Part shown: positions 45,159 through 54,338 of the stretch, piece after piece | How positions within the stretch are numbered: the first letter of the stretch is position 1 | Layout: each line of letters starts with the position of its first letter | Source of the DNA: CADEDH01 sp041394285 | GTDB taxonomy: Bacteria > Actinomycetota > Acidimicrobiia > Acidimicrobiales > SZUA-35 | Assembly (NCBI GenBank): GCA_041394285.1 | Contig: JAWKIL010000002.1 | Coordinates: 310,001-374,000, forward strand | Direction of reading: 5' to 3' | Length of the DNA: 64,000 nucleotides | Notes under the pieces: model-generated | Told to the model about the DNA's origin: nothing | What the model saw: the letters and a program-made list of their open reading frames with translations, nothing else | Database searches by the model: none | Position numbers and translations under genes: made by a program

Positions 45159-45225
45159 GCACAGAATGGGGGCGGCGGTGTGACATCTGGCGCACCAGGA
45201 GCCGGTTCGCGAAACTGGGCCGCCT

Positions 45226-47604
45226 ATGGGAGCCCTCGATGGCATTCGCGTGGTGGAACTGGCGGGCGGGGTGGGCGCGGCCTACGCCGCCAAGCTCCTG
45301 GCCGACCTGGGGGCCGACGTGCTCCGGGTGGAGACCGGGCGGGACGTGGTGCGGAGCCGCCCCCACGAGGTCCACCGGTGGCTGAACACGTCGAAGCGGT
45401 CGGTCAGCGGGTTGGGCGACCTGCTCGACGGTGCCGACCTGCTGATCCACGATCTGGGCCCGGCCGCAGCGGCCGCCGCCGGCGTCACCTACCGGGAGCT
45501 GGCGGCCCGCCACCCCCGCCTGGTGGTGGGCTCGGTCACCCCGTTCGGCATGACCGGCCCCTGGGCCGACTACGCCGGCGGCGAGCTGGCCGTCATGCAC
45601 GCCAGCAGCTGGGGCAACCTGTCGCCGGGATCGGCCACCGATCCGGCGAAGCCTCCTCTGAAGGCCCCCGGCCATCACGCCACCATCCTCGGGGCCACGG
45701 TGGCCGCCGCCTCCTTCCTGGCCGCGGTGGACAAGGCCCAGCGCACCGGCCAAGGCGACCACGTCGACCTGTCGCTGCTGGCGTCGGGGGCCAAGCTCAC
45801 CGAGACGGCCCCGGCCAACGCCAGCTTCCAGGGTTCGGACGCCTCCCGGTTGGGGGTGAAGACCGTGGTGCCGTGGTCGATCTACCGCTGCCGTGACGGG
45901 CTGGTGCAGCTGGTGTGCGTGGAGCAGGTGCAGTGGGAGTCCCTGATCAAGCTGATGGGCGACCCCGAATGGGCGCAGATGGAGATCTTCGCCACCAACG
46001 CCGACCGGCAGGAGAACGCCGACCTCGTCCACCTCTACCTCACCGAGTGGATGGCCGAACAGTCGCTTCAGGACGTGTACCACCGGGGTCAGGAGCTGCG
46101 GATCTGCATCACCCCGGTGTACCGGATGGACCAGCTGGCCGACGACGCCCAGTTCGCCGCCCGGGGCTTCCTGCGCACCGGGCCCGACGGGCTGCAGCTA
46201 CCCGGCCCCGGCTTCCAGTTCGACTGGCCGGCCTGGGAGCTGCGCCGCCCGGCCCCCGCCCCCGGCGAGCACGACGGCCAGGGTTGGGATGCCGCCGCCC
46301 CCGAACCGCTGTCGCCCACGGCACCCCCGGTTCCGGCCGGCGTCGCCCCCCTGCCCGCCCGCCCGCTGGAGGGGATCCGGGTGTGCGACTTCACCTGGGT
46401 GTGGGCCGGCCCCTACTGCAACCAGCTGCTGGCCCACCTGGGGGCGGAGGTGGTGCGGCTCGAATCGCCCGATCACCTGTGCCTGTTCCGCCGGCTCCCG
46501 TTCAACCCGCCCGAGCTGCCCCTCACCCCCGACAGCAACGGCCTGTTCCAGCTGTACAACTCGGACAAGCGCTCGTTGGGCATCGACCTCCGCCACCCCG
46601 AGGCCAAGGACGTGGTGCGCCGGCTGGTGGCCCAATCCGACGTCGTGATCGAGAACTTCGCCGTCGGTGCCCTGGCCGACCTGGGGTTCAGCGTCGAGGA
46701 GCTGAGGGCCATCAACCCCGACGTCATCGTGGTGTCGTGCACCGGTTACGGCCAGAACGGGCCATCGGCCGCCTACATGGCGTACGGCCCGGCCGGCGGG
46801 GCGGCGGCCGGCCTCTACGCCGCCAACGGCTATCCCGACGAGGACAAGGCCTACGAGACCGGGGTGGCGGTGGGCGACCCCGGCACCGGCCTCACCGCCG
46901 CCTTCGCCACGGTGGCCGCCATCGTGGCCAAGCGCCGCACGGGCCGGGCCAGCCGGCTCGACATCGCCATGGTGGAGGCCATCGGGGCCACCGTGGGCGA
47001 GCTGTGGATGCAGTACATGAGCGAGGGCGTGCCGCCGGGACCGGCCGGCAACCAGGACCCGCAGTGGGCCCCCCACGGGGTGTACGCCACCGCCGAGAGC
47101 GACCAGGGTGGCGAGTGGGTCACGATCGCCTGCGCCACCGACGCCGAGTGGCAGGCGTTGGTGGAGGTGGCGGGCAAGCGGCCCGACGGCAGCCTCGATG
47201 CCCGCTTCGCCGACCCCCGGTTCGCCACGGCGGAGGGCCGGAAGGAAGCGGAGGCCGAGATCGACGAACTGCTGTCGGCCTGGGTGCGGGGCCAGGACCG
47301 GTGGGAGCTGACCGGGAGGCTGCAGGCGGCGGGGGTGGCGGCCGTGCCGTCGATCCCCCCGCTGGAGCTGTGGACCTCGAACGAGCAGCTGGCCGCCATC
47401 GGGATGCTGGAACAGCCCGACCATCCCGTCACCGGCCGTCACACGGTTCCCGGCATCCCGTGGCGGCTCACCAACGGGGCCAACGGCCTGCGCCGGCCGG
47501 CGCCCACGCTGGGCCAGCACACCGACGAGGTGATGGCCGAGCTCGGCTACTCGGCCGACGAGGTGGCCGCCCTCAAGGCCTCCGGCGCCCTCCGCGCCCC
47601 GTGA
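45226..47604 (+). CDS. Fused didomain CaiB/BaiF (class III) CoA-transferase
   Basis: This 792-residue protein consists of two complete class III CoA-transferase units joined by a Pro/Ala-rich linker near residue 370. Unit 1 opens GIRVVELAGGVGAAYAAKLL and unit 2 opens GIRVCDFTWVWAGPYCNQLL. In formyl-CoA transferase the nucleophile is Asp169, in the segment HVDVAMQD. The aligned position is A186 in unit 1 (HVDLSLLA) and E584 in unit 2 (LDIAMVE). Half-sites may thus be asymmetric, with unit 1 structural. It would move CoA between carboxylic acids. ATG 45226 has no strong Shine-Dalgarno. Confidence 0.88.
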   Translation: MGALDGIRVVELAGGVGAAYAAKLLADLGADVLRVETGRDVVRSRPHEVHRWLNTSKRSVSGLGDLLDGADLLIHDLGPAAAAAAGVTYRELAARHPRLVVGSVTPFGMTGPWADYAGGELAVMHASSWGNLSPGSATDPAKPPLKAPGHHATILGATVAAASFLAAVDKAQRTGQGDHVDLSLLASGAKLTETAPANASFQGSDASRLGVKTVVPWSIYRCRDGLVQLVCVEQVQWESLIKLMGDPEWAQMEIFATNADRQENADLVHLYLTEWMAEQSLQDVYHRGQELRICITPVYRMDQLADDAQFAARGFLRTGPDGLQLPGPGFQFDWPAWELRRPAPAPGEHDGQGWDAAAPEPLSPTAPPVPAGVAPLPARPLEGIRVCDFTWVWAGPYCNQLLAHLGAEVVRLESPDHLCLFRRLPFNPPELPLTPDSNGLFQLYNSDKRSLGIDLRHPEAKDVVRRLVAQSDVVIENFAVGALADLGFSVEELRAINPDVIVVSCTGYGQNGPSAAYMAYGPAGGAAAGLYAANGYPDEDKAYETGVAVGDPGTGLTAAFATVAAIVAKRRTGRASRLDIAMVEAIGATVGELWMQYMSEGVPPGPAGNQDPQWAPHGVYATAESDQGGEWVTIACATDAEWQALVEVAGKRPDGSLDARFADPRFATAEGRKEAEAEIDELLSAWVRGQDRWELTGRLQAAGVAAVPSIPPLELWTSNEQLAAIGMLEQPDHPVTGRHTVPGIPWRLTNGANGLRRPAPTLGQHTDEVMAELGYSADEVAALKASGALRAP

Positions 47605-47623
47605 CCAATGTTCAGCGCAAAGC

Positions 47624-47660
47624 AGGAGCCTGAGCCGCAACCAGTGCGGCTCAGGCTCCT
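47624..47660. terminator. Family A palindrome, copy 3 (37 bp)
   Basis: AGGAGCCTGAGCCGCA pairs perfectly with 47645-47660 around a 5-nt loop. It follows the CoA-transferase stop by 19 bp and precedes the promoter of the ThDP enzyme. Likely intrinsic terminator. Confidence 0.78.
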
Positions 47661-47675
47661 CGGAACGGCGCGGAT

Positions 47676-47705
47676 CTGACCCTTGGGCGGGGGTCGACCT
47701 AGGCT
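47676..47705 (+). promoter_or_regulatory. Promoter with leaderless spacing for the ThDP enzyme
   Basis: CTGACC (47676-47681), an 18-bp spacer and TAGGCT (47700-47705) end 6 nt before ATG 47712. The same CTGACC box occurs before the 25393 gene. Confidence 0.5.
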
Positions 47706-47711
47706 CCGGGC

Positions 47712-49340
47712 ATGAGGGGACACGACGCGATCGCACAAGCACTGGTGGACCAGGGGGTCGACACCGTCTTCGGTGTGCTGGGGGACGCCAACCTGTTCAT
47801 CGGCGACTGCCTGATGCGGGTGCACCACGTGAACTACGTGGCCGCCACGCACGAGGCCTCGGCGGTGATGATGGCCCAGGGATGGGCCAAGGCCACCGGC
47901 CGGCTGGGGGTGGCCACCGTCACCCACGGGCCCGGCCTCACCAACACCATGACCGCCCTGGTGGAGGGGGCCAAGGCCGGCGTGCCGATGATCCTGGTCT
48001 CGGGCGACACGCCCACCGCCGACCTCCACCACCTCCAGAACGTGCATCAGCAGGCGTTCGTGGAGGCCACCGGCTGCGGCTTCCACGCCGTCCGCACGGC
48101 CGACACCATGGTGGAGGACGTTGCCATCGCCATGCGGCGGGCCTGGGCCGAGCGCCGCCCGGTGGTGCTGAACCTGCCGCTGGAGCTGGAGTGGGAGGAG
48201 GTCGACTATGCGGCCGCCCCGGTGGTGCAACCACCGGCCCGGGCCCTCGACGCCGACCCCGACGCCCTCGACAAGGCCCTCGGCATCCTGGCCACGGCCC
48301 AGCGGCCGCTGATCCTGGCCGGCCGGGGAGCCGTGCTGTCGGGCGCCCACGACGCCCTGGCGGAGCTGGCCGAGGTGCTGGGGGCGCCGGTGGCCACGTC
48401 GCTGCTGGGGTCGAGCTACTTCCGGGGCGAGGCGGGTGCCGTCGGCGTCTTCGGCACGCTGGCCACGCCGGTGGGGTCCGAGGTGATCCACCACGCCGAC
48501 TGCGTGATCGCCTTCGGGGCGTCGCTCAACCGCTACACCACGCACGAGGGCACGTTGCTCGCCGGCAAGGCCGTCATCCAGTGCGACGTCGACCCCCTCC
48601 GCATCGGGTCCTCGGTGCCGATCGACGCCGGCGTGGTGGGCGACGCCACCCGCATCGCCACCACCATGACCGGCATGCTGCGGGCGGCCGGGCACCAGCC
48701 CTCGTCGTTCCGTTCCGGCGACCTCACCGCCGCCCTGGCCGGGTACGACCCGGCCTCGTCGTTCACCGACCAGAGCACCCGCACCCACGTCGATCCCCGC
48801 TCGGCCGTGCTCCGCCTCGACGCCCTCCTCCCGGCCGACCGGTCGGTGGTGGTCGACGCCGGCCGCTTCATGCTCGACGCCCTGACGCTCCCCGTGCCCG
48901 ACCCCACGTCGCTCATCACCACCCACGCCTTCGGCTCGATCGGGCTGGGCACGGCGGCCGCCGTCGGGGCCGGGGTGGCCCGTCCCGATCGTCCCCTCGT
49001 GCTCCTGGTGGGTGACGGCGGGTTCATGATGGGCGGCATCCAGGAGCTCCACACCGGCGTGCACCTGGGCCTCGACCTGATCGTGGTGCTGTTCAACGAC
49101 GGCAGCTACGGCGCCGAGCACGTACAGCTCGTCAACAAGGGGATGGACACCTCGTCGTCGCTGCACCACTGGCCCGACCTGCCGGCGGTGGCCGCCGCTC
49201 TGGGCTGCGAGGCGGTGGCGGTGCACAACCTCGACGACTTCGCCCTGGCGGCCAAGCTGGTGGAGGAGCGCCAGCCGGGGCGGCCGGTGTTCATCGAGAT
49301 CTCGGTGGATCCCGACGTCGTGTCCCGGATCGCCCGGTGA
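47712..49340 (+). CDS. ThDP-dependent enzyme, acetolactate synthase/benzoylformate decarboxylase-like
   Basis: The 542-residue enzyme has the three-domain POX/ALS fold. The catalytic glutamate is E48 (ATHEASAVMMAQG), HGPGLTN follows, and the ThDP/Mg motif GDGGFMMGGIQELHTG with its partner VVLFNDGSYG is near residue 434 onward. The activity could be decarboxylation, ligation or C-C lyase chemistry on a 2-keto acid or acyl-CoA. It is flanked on both sides by CaiB/BaiF CoA-transferases, recalling the formyl-CoA transferase/oxalyl-CoA decarboxylase pairing. Sequence alone does not identify it as an oxalyl-CoA decarboxylase. Confidence 0.87.
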   Translation: MRGHDAIAQALVDQGVDTVFGVLGDANLFIGDCLMRVHHVNYVAATHEASAVMMAQGWAKATGRLGVATVTHGPGLTNTMTALVEGAKAGVPMILVSGDTPTADLHHLQNVHQQAFVEATGCGFHAVRTADTMVEDVAIAMRRAWAERRPVVLNLPLELEWEEVDYAAAPVVQPPARALDADPDALDKALGILATAQRPLILAGRGAVLSGAHDALAELAEVLGAPVATSLLGSSYFRGEAGAVGVFGTLATPVGSEVIHHADCVIAFGASLNRYTTHEGTLLAGKAVIQCDVDPLRIGSSVPIDAGVVGDATRIATTMTGMLRAAGHQPSSFRSGDLTAALAGYDPASSFTDQSTRTHVDPRSAVLRLDALLPADRSVVVDAGRFMLDALTLPVPDPTSLITTHAFGSIGLGTAAAVGAGVARPDRPLVLLVGDGGFMMGGIQELHTGVHLGLDLIVVLFNDGSYGAEHVQLVNKGMDTSSSLHHWPDLPAVAAALGCEAVAVHNLDDFALAAKLVEERQPGRPVFIEISVDPDVVSRIAR

Positions 49341-49356
49341 CGGGGGCGGCCACGCC

Positions 49357-49779
49357 ATGAGCGGCCCCACCAACCGCACGATCACGCTCACCTGGTTCCA
49401 CGCCACCGCCGACGGCGGCTCGGTGTTCGAGGACCTGGATGTGGCCCTCCCCCGGGAACGGGCCGACGCCCAGGGCCACGTCATCGCCGCCTCCAACCTC
49501 TACGGCTCCCCCACCGTGCAGCTGGCCGAGCTACCGGCCGGCCTGGACCAGACGTGGCACACGGCGCCCCGGCGCCAGATCGTGACGATCCTGTCGGGGC
49601 TGGTGGAGGTGACCACCACCGACGGTGCCAGCCGCCGGTTCGGGCCGGGCCAGATGTTCCTGGCCGACGACATGGGCGGCAAGGGGCACCTCACCCGCAC
49701 GGTGGACGGGCCGGCCCAGGTGCTGTTCGCCCCCATGCCGCCCGAGGTCGACCTGACCCTCTGGGCCGGCGGAAGCTGA
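49357..49779 (+). CDS. Cupin-domain protein
   Basis: This 140-residue protein has a single cupin barrel: HTAPRRQIVTILSGLVEVTT forms the first motif and FGPGQMFLADDMGGKGHLT the second, with a terminal histidine ligand. Small cupins can be metal enzymes or sugar/acid-binding proteins. It starts 16 bp after the ThDP gene, with GGGGG before the ATG, and is followed 5 bp later by a CoA-transferase, so it is part of one operon. Function unassigned. Confidence 0.78.
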   Translation: MSGPTNRTITLTWFHATADGGSVFEDLDVALPRERADAQGHVIAASNLYGSPTVQLAELPAGLDQTWHTAPRRQIVTILSGLVEVTTTDGASRRFGPGQMFLADDMGGKGHLTRTVDGPAQVLFAPMPPEVDLTLWAGGS

Positions 49780-49784
49780 CGCCC

Positions 49785-52286
49785 GTGCTCTCGCCCTACC
49801 GGGTGCTCGACCTGACCGACGAGCGGGGCCATCTGTGCGGGCACGTGCTGGCTGCGCTCGGAGCCGAGGTGATCGCGGTGGAGCCGCCGGGCGGGTCGCC
49901 GGCCCGCCGGCTCGGCCCGTTCGTGGACGACATCGCCGACCCCGAGCGCTCGCTCACCCACTTCGCCTACAACCGGGGCAAGCGGTCGGTGGTGCTCGAC
50001 CTCACCACCGGCGAGGGCCGTCGCCGGCTGTGGCAGCTGGCGGCCACGGCCGACGTGCTCATCGAGTCGGACCGGCCGGGGCGGATGGCCGAGCTAGGCC
50101 TGGGGCCCGACGACCTGGCCGCCGACCACCCCCACCTGGTCTACGTGTCGATCTCGCCCTTCGGCCAGTCCGGTCCCAAGGCCCGCTGGGCGGCGGCCGA
50201 CCTGAACGTGATGGCCAGCGCCGCCACCCTGTCGGTGACGGGCGACGAGGACCGGCCCCCGGTGCGGGTGGCCGTGCCCCAGGGCTACCACTTCGGTGCC
50301 GTGTCGGCCGCGTCGGGGGCCATCCTGGCCCTCATCGAGCGGGCCCGCTCGGGGCGGGGCCAACACGTCGACGCCGCCGCCCAGTGGACGGCCACCCTCG
50401 GCACCCAGGCCGGGCTGCTCTCGACCGGGGTGGGCGTGGTCGACCCCACCCGTACCGCCGGGGGCGCCGTCACCGGCGACATCCGGCTCCGCCTCGTCTA
50501 CCCGGCGGCCGACGGCCACGTGTCGATCACCCACGTCTTCGGCATGCCGATCGGGCAGAACACGGCCCGGCTGATGGCCTGGGTGTGCGAGGAGGGGTTC
50601 TGCGACGAGGCGACGCGGGACAAGGACTGGGTCGGCTACCTCGACCTGTTGGAGTCGGGCCGGGAGCCGATCAGCGAGTGGGAGCGGGCCAAGGCGGCGG
50701 TGGAGGCGTTCACCTCGTCCAAGACCAAGCAGGAGCTGCTGGAAGGGGCGATGGCCCGGGGTCTGCTGATGGCGCCGATCTCGTCGCCCGACGACGTGGT
50801 CACCAGCGCCCACTACGCCGAGCGGGGATTCTTCGAAACGGTCGAGCACCGGCCGGCCGGGCGCTCGTTCGCCGTGCCCGGGGCGTTCGCCCAGTGCCGA
50901 CCCCGCCCCCTGCGGGAGCTGGGCACGGCCCCGGTGGTGGGCGAGCACACGACGGAGGTGCTGGCCGAGCTCGACGGGCCCGAGGGCGGGCGCCGCCGCC
51001 CGGCGGTGGGACCCGAGGCGCCGGCCGAGGCCCGGCCCCTGGGCACCACCCGCGAGGCGGCGGGCGCCGCCCAGCCGGCGGCCGGGTTGCCCCTCAGCGG
51101 TTTGAAGGTGCTCGACTTCACCTGGTCGATCGCCGGGCCCCATTCGGTCCGCCTCCTGGCCGACTTCGGGGCCACCGTGGTGAAGGTCGAGTCGTCCCAC
51201 AAGCAGGACGCGGCCCGTGGCTACCGGCCGGTGCACGACAACATCGCCGGGCTGGAGAACTCGGCCCTGTTCGACACGATGGCGGCCGGCAAGCGCAGCC
51301 TGGCCCTCAACATGACCCGCCCCGACGCCCTCGCCGTGGTGCGGGAGCTGGTGGCATGGGCCGACGTGGTGGTGGAGAGCTACTCGCCCAAGGCCATGCC
51401 CAAGTGGGGTCTCGACTACGAGAGCCTCAAGGCGATCAAGCCCGACGTGATCATGGTCTCGACGTGCCTGGCCGGCCAGACCGGGCCGCTGGCCCACTTC
51501 GCCGGCTACGGCAACCTGGGCGCCGCCTTCGCCGGCTTCTACGGGCTGGCCGGCTGGCCCGACCGGCCCCCGGCCGGACCGTTCGGGGCCTACACCGACT
51601 ACACCTCCACCCACTTCCTGGCGGCCACCGTGCTGGCCGCCGTGGACCACCGGCGCCGCACCGGCGAGGGCCAGCGGATCGATCTGGCCCAGAGCGAGGC
51701 GGCCCAGCACTTCCTGTCGCCCGCCCTGCTCGACTATGCCGCCAACGGCCGGGTCATGACCCGGGCCGGCAATCGCGATCCCCACCTGTGCCCCCACGGG
51801 GTGTACCCGGCGGCCGGCGACGACCGCTGGATCTCCATCGTGTGCCAGGACGACGCCCAGTGGTGCGCCCTGGCCACGGCGATGGGCCGGGCCGATCTGG
51901 CCGCCGATCCGACGCTGGCCACGGCCCAAGGCCGGCTGGCCCGGGCCGACGAGCTCGACGAGGCGGTGGGGGTCTGGACCGCCGACCACGACGGGTCGGC
52001 CCTGGCCGAGCAGCTGCAGGCGGTGGGGGTGGCGGCCCACCTGGTGGCCACGGGCGCCGACTGCCTGGCCGACCCCCAACTGGTGGCGTCGGGCCATTTC
52101 ATCCGGCCCGAGCACCCGGAGCGGGCCTGCCTGATCGAGAACACCCGGTTCCGCCTCTCCCGCACCCCGAGCCGGGTGGTGCGGGCCCCGTTCCTGGGTG
52201 AGCACACCTGGGAGATCCTGAGCGAGATCCTCGGCTACGACACCGACCGCATCGCCGAACTGGCCGCAGCCGAGATCCTCGAGTAG
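49785..52286 (+). CDS. Fused didomain CaiB/BaiF (class III) CoA-transferase
   Basis: The 833-residue protein has two class III CoA-transferase units. Unit 1 opens YRVLDLTDERGHLCGHVLAA and unit 2 opens GLKVLDFTWSIAGPHSVRLL; a linker rich in Pro, Ala and Gly lies near residues 400-430. The nucleophile position is W201 in unit 1 (HVDAAAQW) and E638 in unit 2 (IDLAQSE). GTG 49785 follows the cupin stop by 5 bp. It shares architecture and asymmetry with the proteins at 45226 and 56821. Its N-terminal unit is closest to that of 56821 (both VLDLTD). Confidence 0.88.
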   Translation: MLSPYRVLDLTDERGHLCGHVLAALGAEVIAVEPPGGSPARRLGPFVDDIADPERSLTHFAYNRGKRSVVLDLTTGEGRRRLWQLAATADVLIESDRPGRMAELGLGPDDLAADHPHLVYVSISPFGQSGPKARWAAADLNVMASAATLSVTGDEDRPPVRVAVPQGYHFGAVSAASGAILALIERARSGRGQHVDAAAQWTATLGTQAGLLSTGVGVVDPTRTAGGAVTGDIRLRLVYPAADGHVSITHVFGMPIGQNTARLMAWVCEEGFCDEATRDKDWVGYLDLLESGREPISEWERAKAAVEAFTSSKTKQELLEGAMARGLLMAPISSPDDVVTSAHYAERGFFETVEHRPAGRSFAVPGAFAQCRPRPLRELGTAPVVGEHTTEVLAELDGPEGGRRRPAVGPEAPAEARPLGTTREAAGAAQPAAGLPLSGLKVLDFTWSIAGPHSVRLLADFGATVVKVESSHKQDAARGYRPVHDNIAGLENSALFDTMAAGKRSLALNMTRPDALAVVRELVAWADVVVESYSPKAMPKWGLDYESLKAIKPDVIMVSTCLAGQTGPLAHFAGYGNLGAAFAGFYGLAGWPDRPPAGPFGAYTDYTSTHFLAATVLAAVDHRRRTGEGQRIDLAQSEAAQHFLSPALLDYAANGRVMTRAGNRDPHLCPHGVYPAAGDDRWISIVCQDDAQWCALATAMGRADLAADPTLATAQGRLARADELDEAVGVWTADHDGSALAEQLQAVGVAAHLVATGADCLADPQLVASGHFIRPEHPERACLIENTRFRLSRTPSRVVRAPFLGEHTWEILSEILGYDTDRIAELAAAEILE

Positions 52287-52306
52287 CAGCCCGCCCCACC
52301 TGCGAA

Positions 52307-52347
52307 CTGTGGCGCTGGCGCGCAAACTACAGCGCCAGGCGCCACCG
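52307..52347. terminator. Family B palindrome, copy 2 (41 bp)
   Basis: An imperfect stem CTGTGGCGC...GCGCCACCG, flanked by GCGAA/TTCGC, lies between convergent genes (stops at 52286 and 52376). It matches copy 3 at 36 of 41 positions, including the loop GCGCGCAAACTACAGCGCC. Likely bidirectional terminator. Confidence 0.65.
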
Positions 52348-52375
52348 TTCGCCGACCGGGGGGCGGGGCCGTCGA

Positions 52376-52774
52376 TCAGGAGCGGCGGGAGCGGCGAGCG
52401 CCGCCGTCGGCGGCGACGCCCCAGGCCGCTTCGAGCGCGGTGAGCGTCTGGGCGACCCAGCGGCGGCGGTCCCGCCCGGGCGGGGGCTCCACCGTCACCC
52501 GGCCCCCGGGGGCCTGGCGGCCCAGCTCGGCCAACACCGGGCCCAGCTGGCGTTGGGCCGTGGCCTCGCTGGTGATCGAGTCGCCCACCAGCCGCTCCAT
52601 CGCCTCCAGCTCCGGGGGCCGGACCACGGCTGCCCGCTGGTCGGGACGGTCGATGAGCCCACCGGGACGGCGGGCGTCGACCTGGAGGTGGCGGATGAGG
52701 CCCGACAGGGCCAGCCCCGCCAGGGCCAGGACCACCTGGCCCAGCACCACCGCCAGCAGCAGGGTGGAGCTCAC
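52376..52774 (-). CDS. Small membrane protein at the end of the MoxR-DUF58 operon
   Basis: This 132-residue protein has one N-terminal hydrophobic helix (STLLLAVVLGQVVLALAGLA) and a charged cytoplasmic remainder ending GGARRSRRS. I recognise no family. GTG 52774 overlaps the TGA of the DUF4129 gene as GTGA, so it is translationally coupled and probably part of the same membrane assembly. A family B palindrome follows its stop. Confidence 0.65.
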   Translation of the reverse strand: MSSTLLLAVVLGQVVLALAGLALSGLIRHLQVDARRPGGLIDRPDQRAAVVRPPELEAMERLVGDSITSEATAQRQLGPVLAELGRQAPGGRVTVEPPPGRDRRRWVAQTLTALEAAWGVAADGGARRSRRS

Positions 52775-54102
52775 CGGGCCGGCTCCAACCGGGCCCGCAG
52801 CTGCTCCAGAGCACCCAGGGCCCCGGCCCGCAGCGCTTCGGGGACCGGCTCGTCGGAGAACCGGGCCCGCTCGAACAGAGCGGTCAGATCGGCCAGGGCC
52901 CGTCCCTCGTCGCCCAGCACCCCGAGGGCCCGGCTGAGCAGCTCGGGCTCGCTCTCGGCCGGGCGCCGCTCGATGCCGAGGGACGCCAGCCGCTGCTCCA
53001 CCCGGGCGTAGGCGTAGCGGACGGCCCGCCCGGCGTCGGGCTCGGACCGGAGGTCCACGGTGATGTCGGCCACCAGGGCCGCCGCCACGTCGTCGGCCAG
53101 CACCACGTCCTCGTCGGCCAGGTCCGCCTCCGAGGCGCCGACGATGGCCAGGCCCGGCTCGTCGGGCCCCACGTCCACCAGGTCCTGCACCAGCGGGATG
53201 CGGTTGCGCCGCAGGCCCGACAGCAGCAGCACGATCACCCCCGCCACCAGGGTGACGAGCGCGATGGTGATGATGGAGCCCCGAGTGCGGGGCTCGGCCC
53301 CGCCGTCGGCGGCGGTGGCCGGGTCGGCCCCGGCGGGCGCTTCGGGCAATGGATCGGTGGTGATGGTGTGGGACACCGAGGCGCCGGGGCTGGTGGTGCT
53401 GGGGAGCTCGTCCCGGGCCGCCGCTCCCAGCACGGCGGCGACGAGCACGACTACCGCCACCAGGCCGGCCAGCGCCACCCGGGCGGTCGGGCCCAACGCA
53501 TCCAGGCCCCGGGCGGCGGCGGCGACCAGGCGGGATGCCCCGCGCCCGGCTCCACCCCCGGGGGACGTCGGGTGCCGGCCGCGGTTCGGCACGCCGGCCG
53601 CTCCCCCTCCGGCCAGCGCCGGCGCCGCCACCGGGACGGCGGCCAGGACGAGGGCCACCGGTACGAGCAGGCCCGGGAGGTTGCGGTCGGGTAGGGCGGC
53701 GCCGGCCAGGGCCGTCACCGGAGCCACTGCCGCCACCCCCACCCCGGTGGCCACCAGACGCCCGAGCACCCGGGGCCCGAGTCGGGACGGGCGGCGCAGG
53801 TCGATCGAGAGCCGAGATGCCTCGTGGCTCACCGCCAGCGCTGCGCCCAGCACGGCGGCCGCCGACCAGGGCACGGTGTCGGACGGGAGGACGATGCCGG
53901 CCACCAGGCCGAGACCGAGCCCCACGGCCAGAGCCGGTCGCCAACCGATCACCAGCCCCAGCCCCACGAACGCGGCCGAGGCTACGGCCGCCACCGCCAC
54001 CAGGCCCCGTCCGGCCAGCCCGCCGGCCACCGCGCCGCCCACCACCAGCGCCCCGACGGCCACCAGCACGGCCACCCCGGTCAACAGCGACATCCGTCTC
54101 AC
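52771..54102 (-). CDS. DUF4129 multi-pass membrane protein
   Basis: This 443-residue protein has several N-terminal membrane helices (from LLTGVAVLVAVGALVVGGAV to about residue 165), another near 205-225 and one near 280-300 (ITIALVTLVAGVIVLLLSGL). The C-terminal cytoplasmic domain is DUF4129-like: AVRYAYARVEQRLASLGIER, RRPAESEPELLSRAL and ADLTALFERARFSDEPV. DUF4129 proteins accompany MoxR ATPases and DUF58 proteins. Start is GTG 54102 or ATG 54093. The middle region is rich in Pro and Gly. Confidence 0.82.
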   Translation of the reverse strand: MRRMSLLTGVAVLVAVGALVVGGAVAGGLAGRGLVAVAAVASAAFVGLGLVIGWRPALAVGLGLGLVAGIVLPSDTVPWSAAAVLGAALAVSHEASRLSIDLRRPSRLGPRVLGRLVATGVGVAAVAPVTALAGAALPDRNLPGLLVPVALVLAAVPVAAPALAGGGAAGVPNRGRHPTSPGGGAGRGASRLVAAAARGLDALGPTARVALAGLVAVVVLVAAVLGAAARDELPSTTSPGASVSHTITTDPLPEAPAGADPATAADGGAEPRTRGSIITIALVTLVAGVIVLLLSGLRRNRIPLVQDLVDVGPDEPGLAIVGASEADLADEDVVLADDVAAALVADITVDLRSEPDAGRAVRYAYARVEQRLASLGIERRPAESEPELLSRALGVLGDEGRALADLTALFERARFSDEPVPEALRAGALGALEQLRARLEPAR

Positions 54103-54338
54103 GCCCGTCCCCCCAGCGAACCTCGGCCCACCGGCGCCACGGAAACTGCGTCATCGCAGCGTTGCGCGTCGCGAAGTCGACGGAAAGCGGAGGTCTCGCG
54201 ACGCAGAACGCCGCCGGGGCGCGGGTTCCGTGATCCGGTTCGGCCGGAGCGGCACGACACCTTCGCCACTCGGAGCCGGTCCGGGGCCCGGCTCGGGGAG
54301 AAGGCCGGGTCCGGCGCCGGGGCCACACGGATCCTCAC
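54099..54338 (-). CDS. Doubtful 79-residue frame bridging DUF58 and DUF4129 genes
   Basis: A frame from GTG 54338 to TGA 54099 joins its neighbours by GTGA overlaps at both ends, the coupling used throughout this operon. Against it: the product is Arg/Pro-rich with no recognisable domain, third-position GC falls well below that of neighbours in the second half, and a long inverted repeat lies inside. It may be only an intercistronic spacer. Confidence 0.25.
   Translation of the reverse strand: MRIRVAPAPDPAFSPSRAPDRLRVAKVSCRSGRTGSRNPRPGGVLRRETSAFRRLRDAQRCDDAVSVAPVGRGSLGGRA
54159..54211. other. Imperfect inverted repeat in the MoxR operon
   Basis: GCGTTGCGCGTCGCGA (54159-54174) pairs with 54196-54211 with two mismatches around a 21-nt loop; outer arms CACGGAA (54138) and TTCCGTG (54236) also match. 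It lies between the DUF58 stop and the DUF4129 start. It could reduce expression of the distal genes or stabilise the mRNA. Confidence 0.6.
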
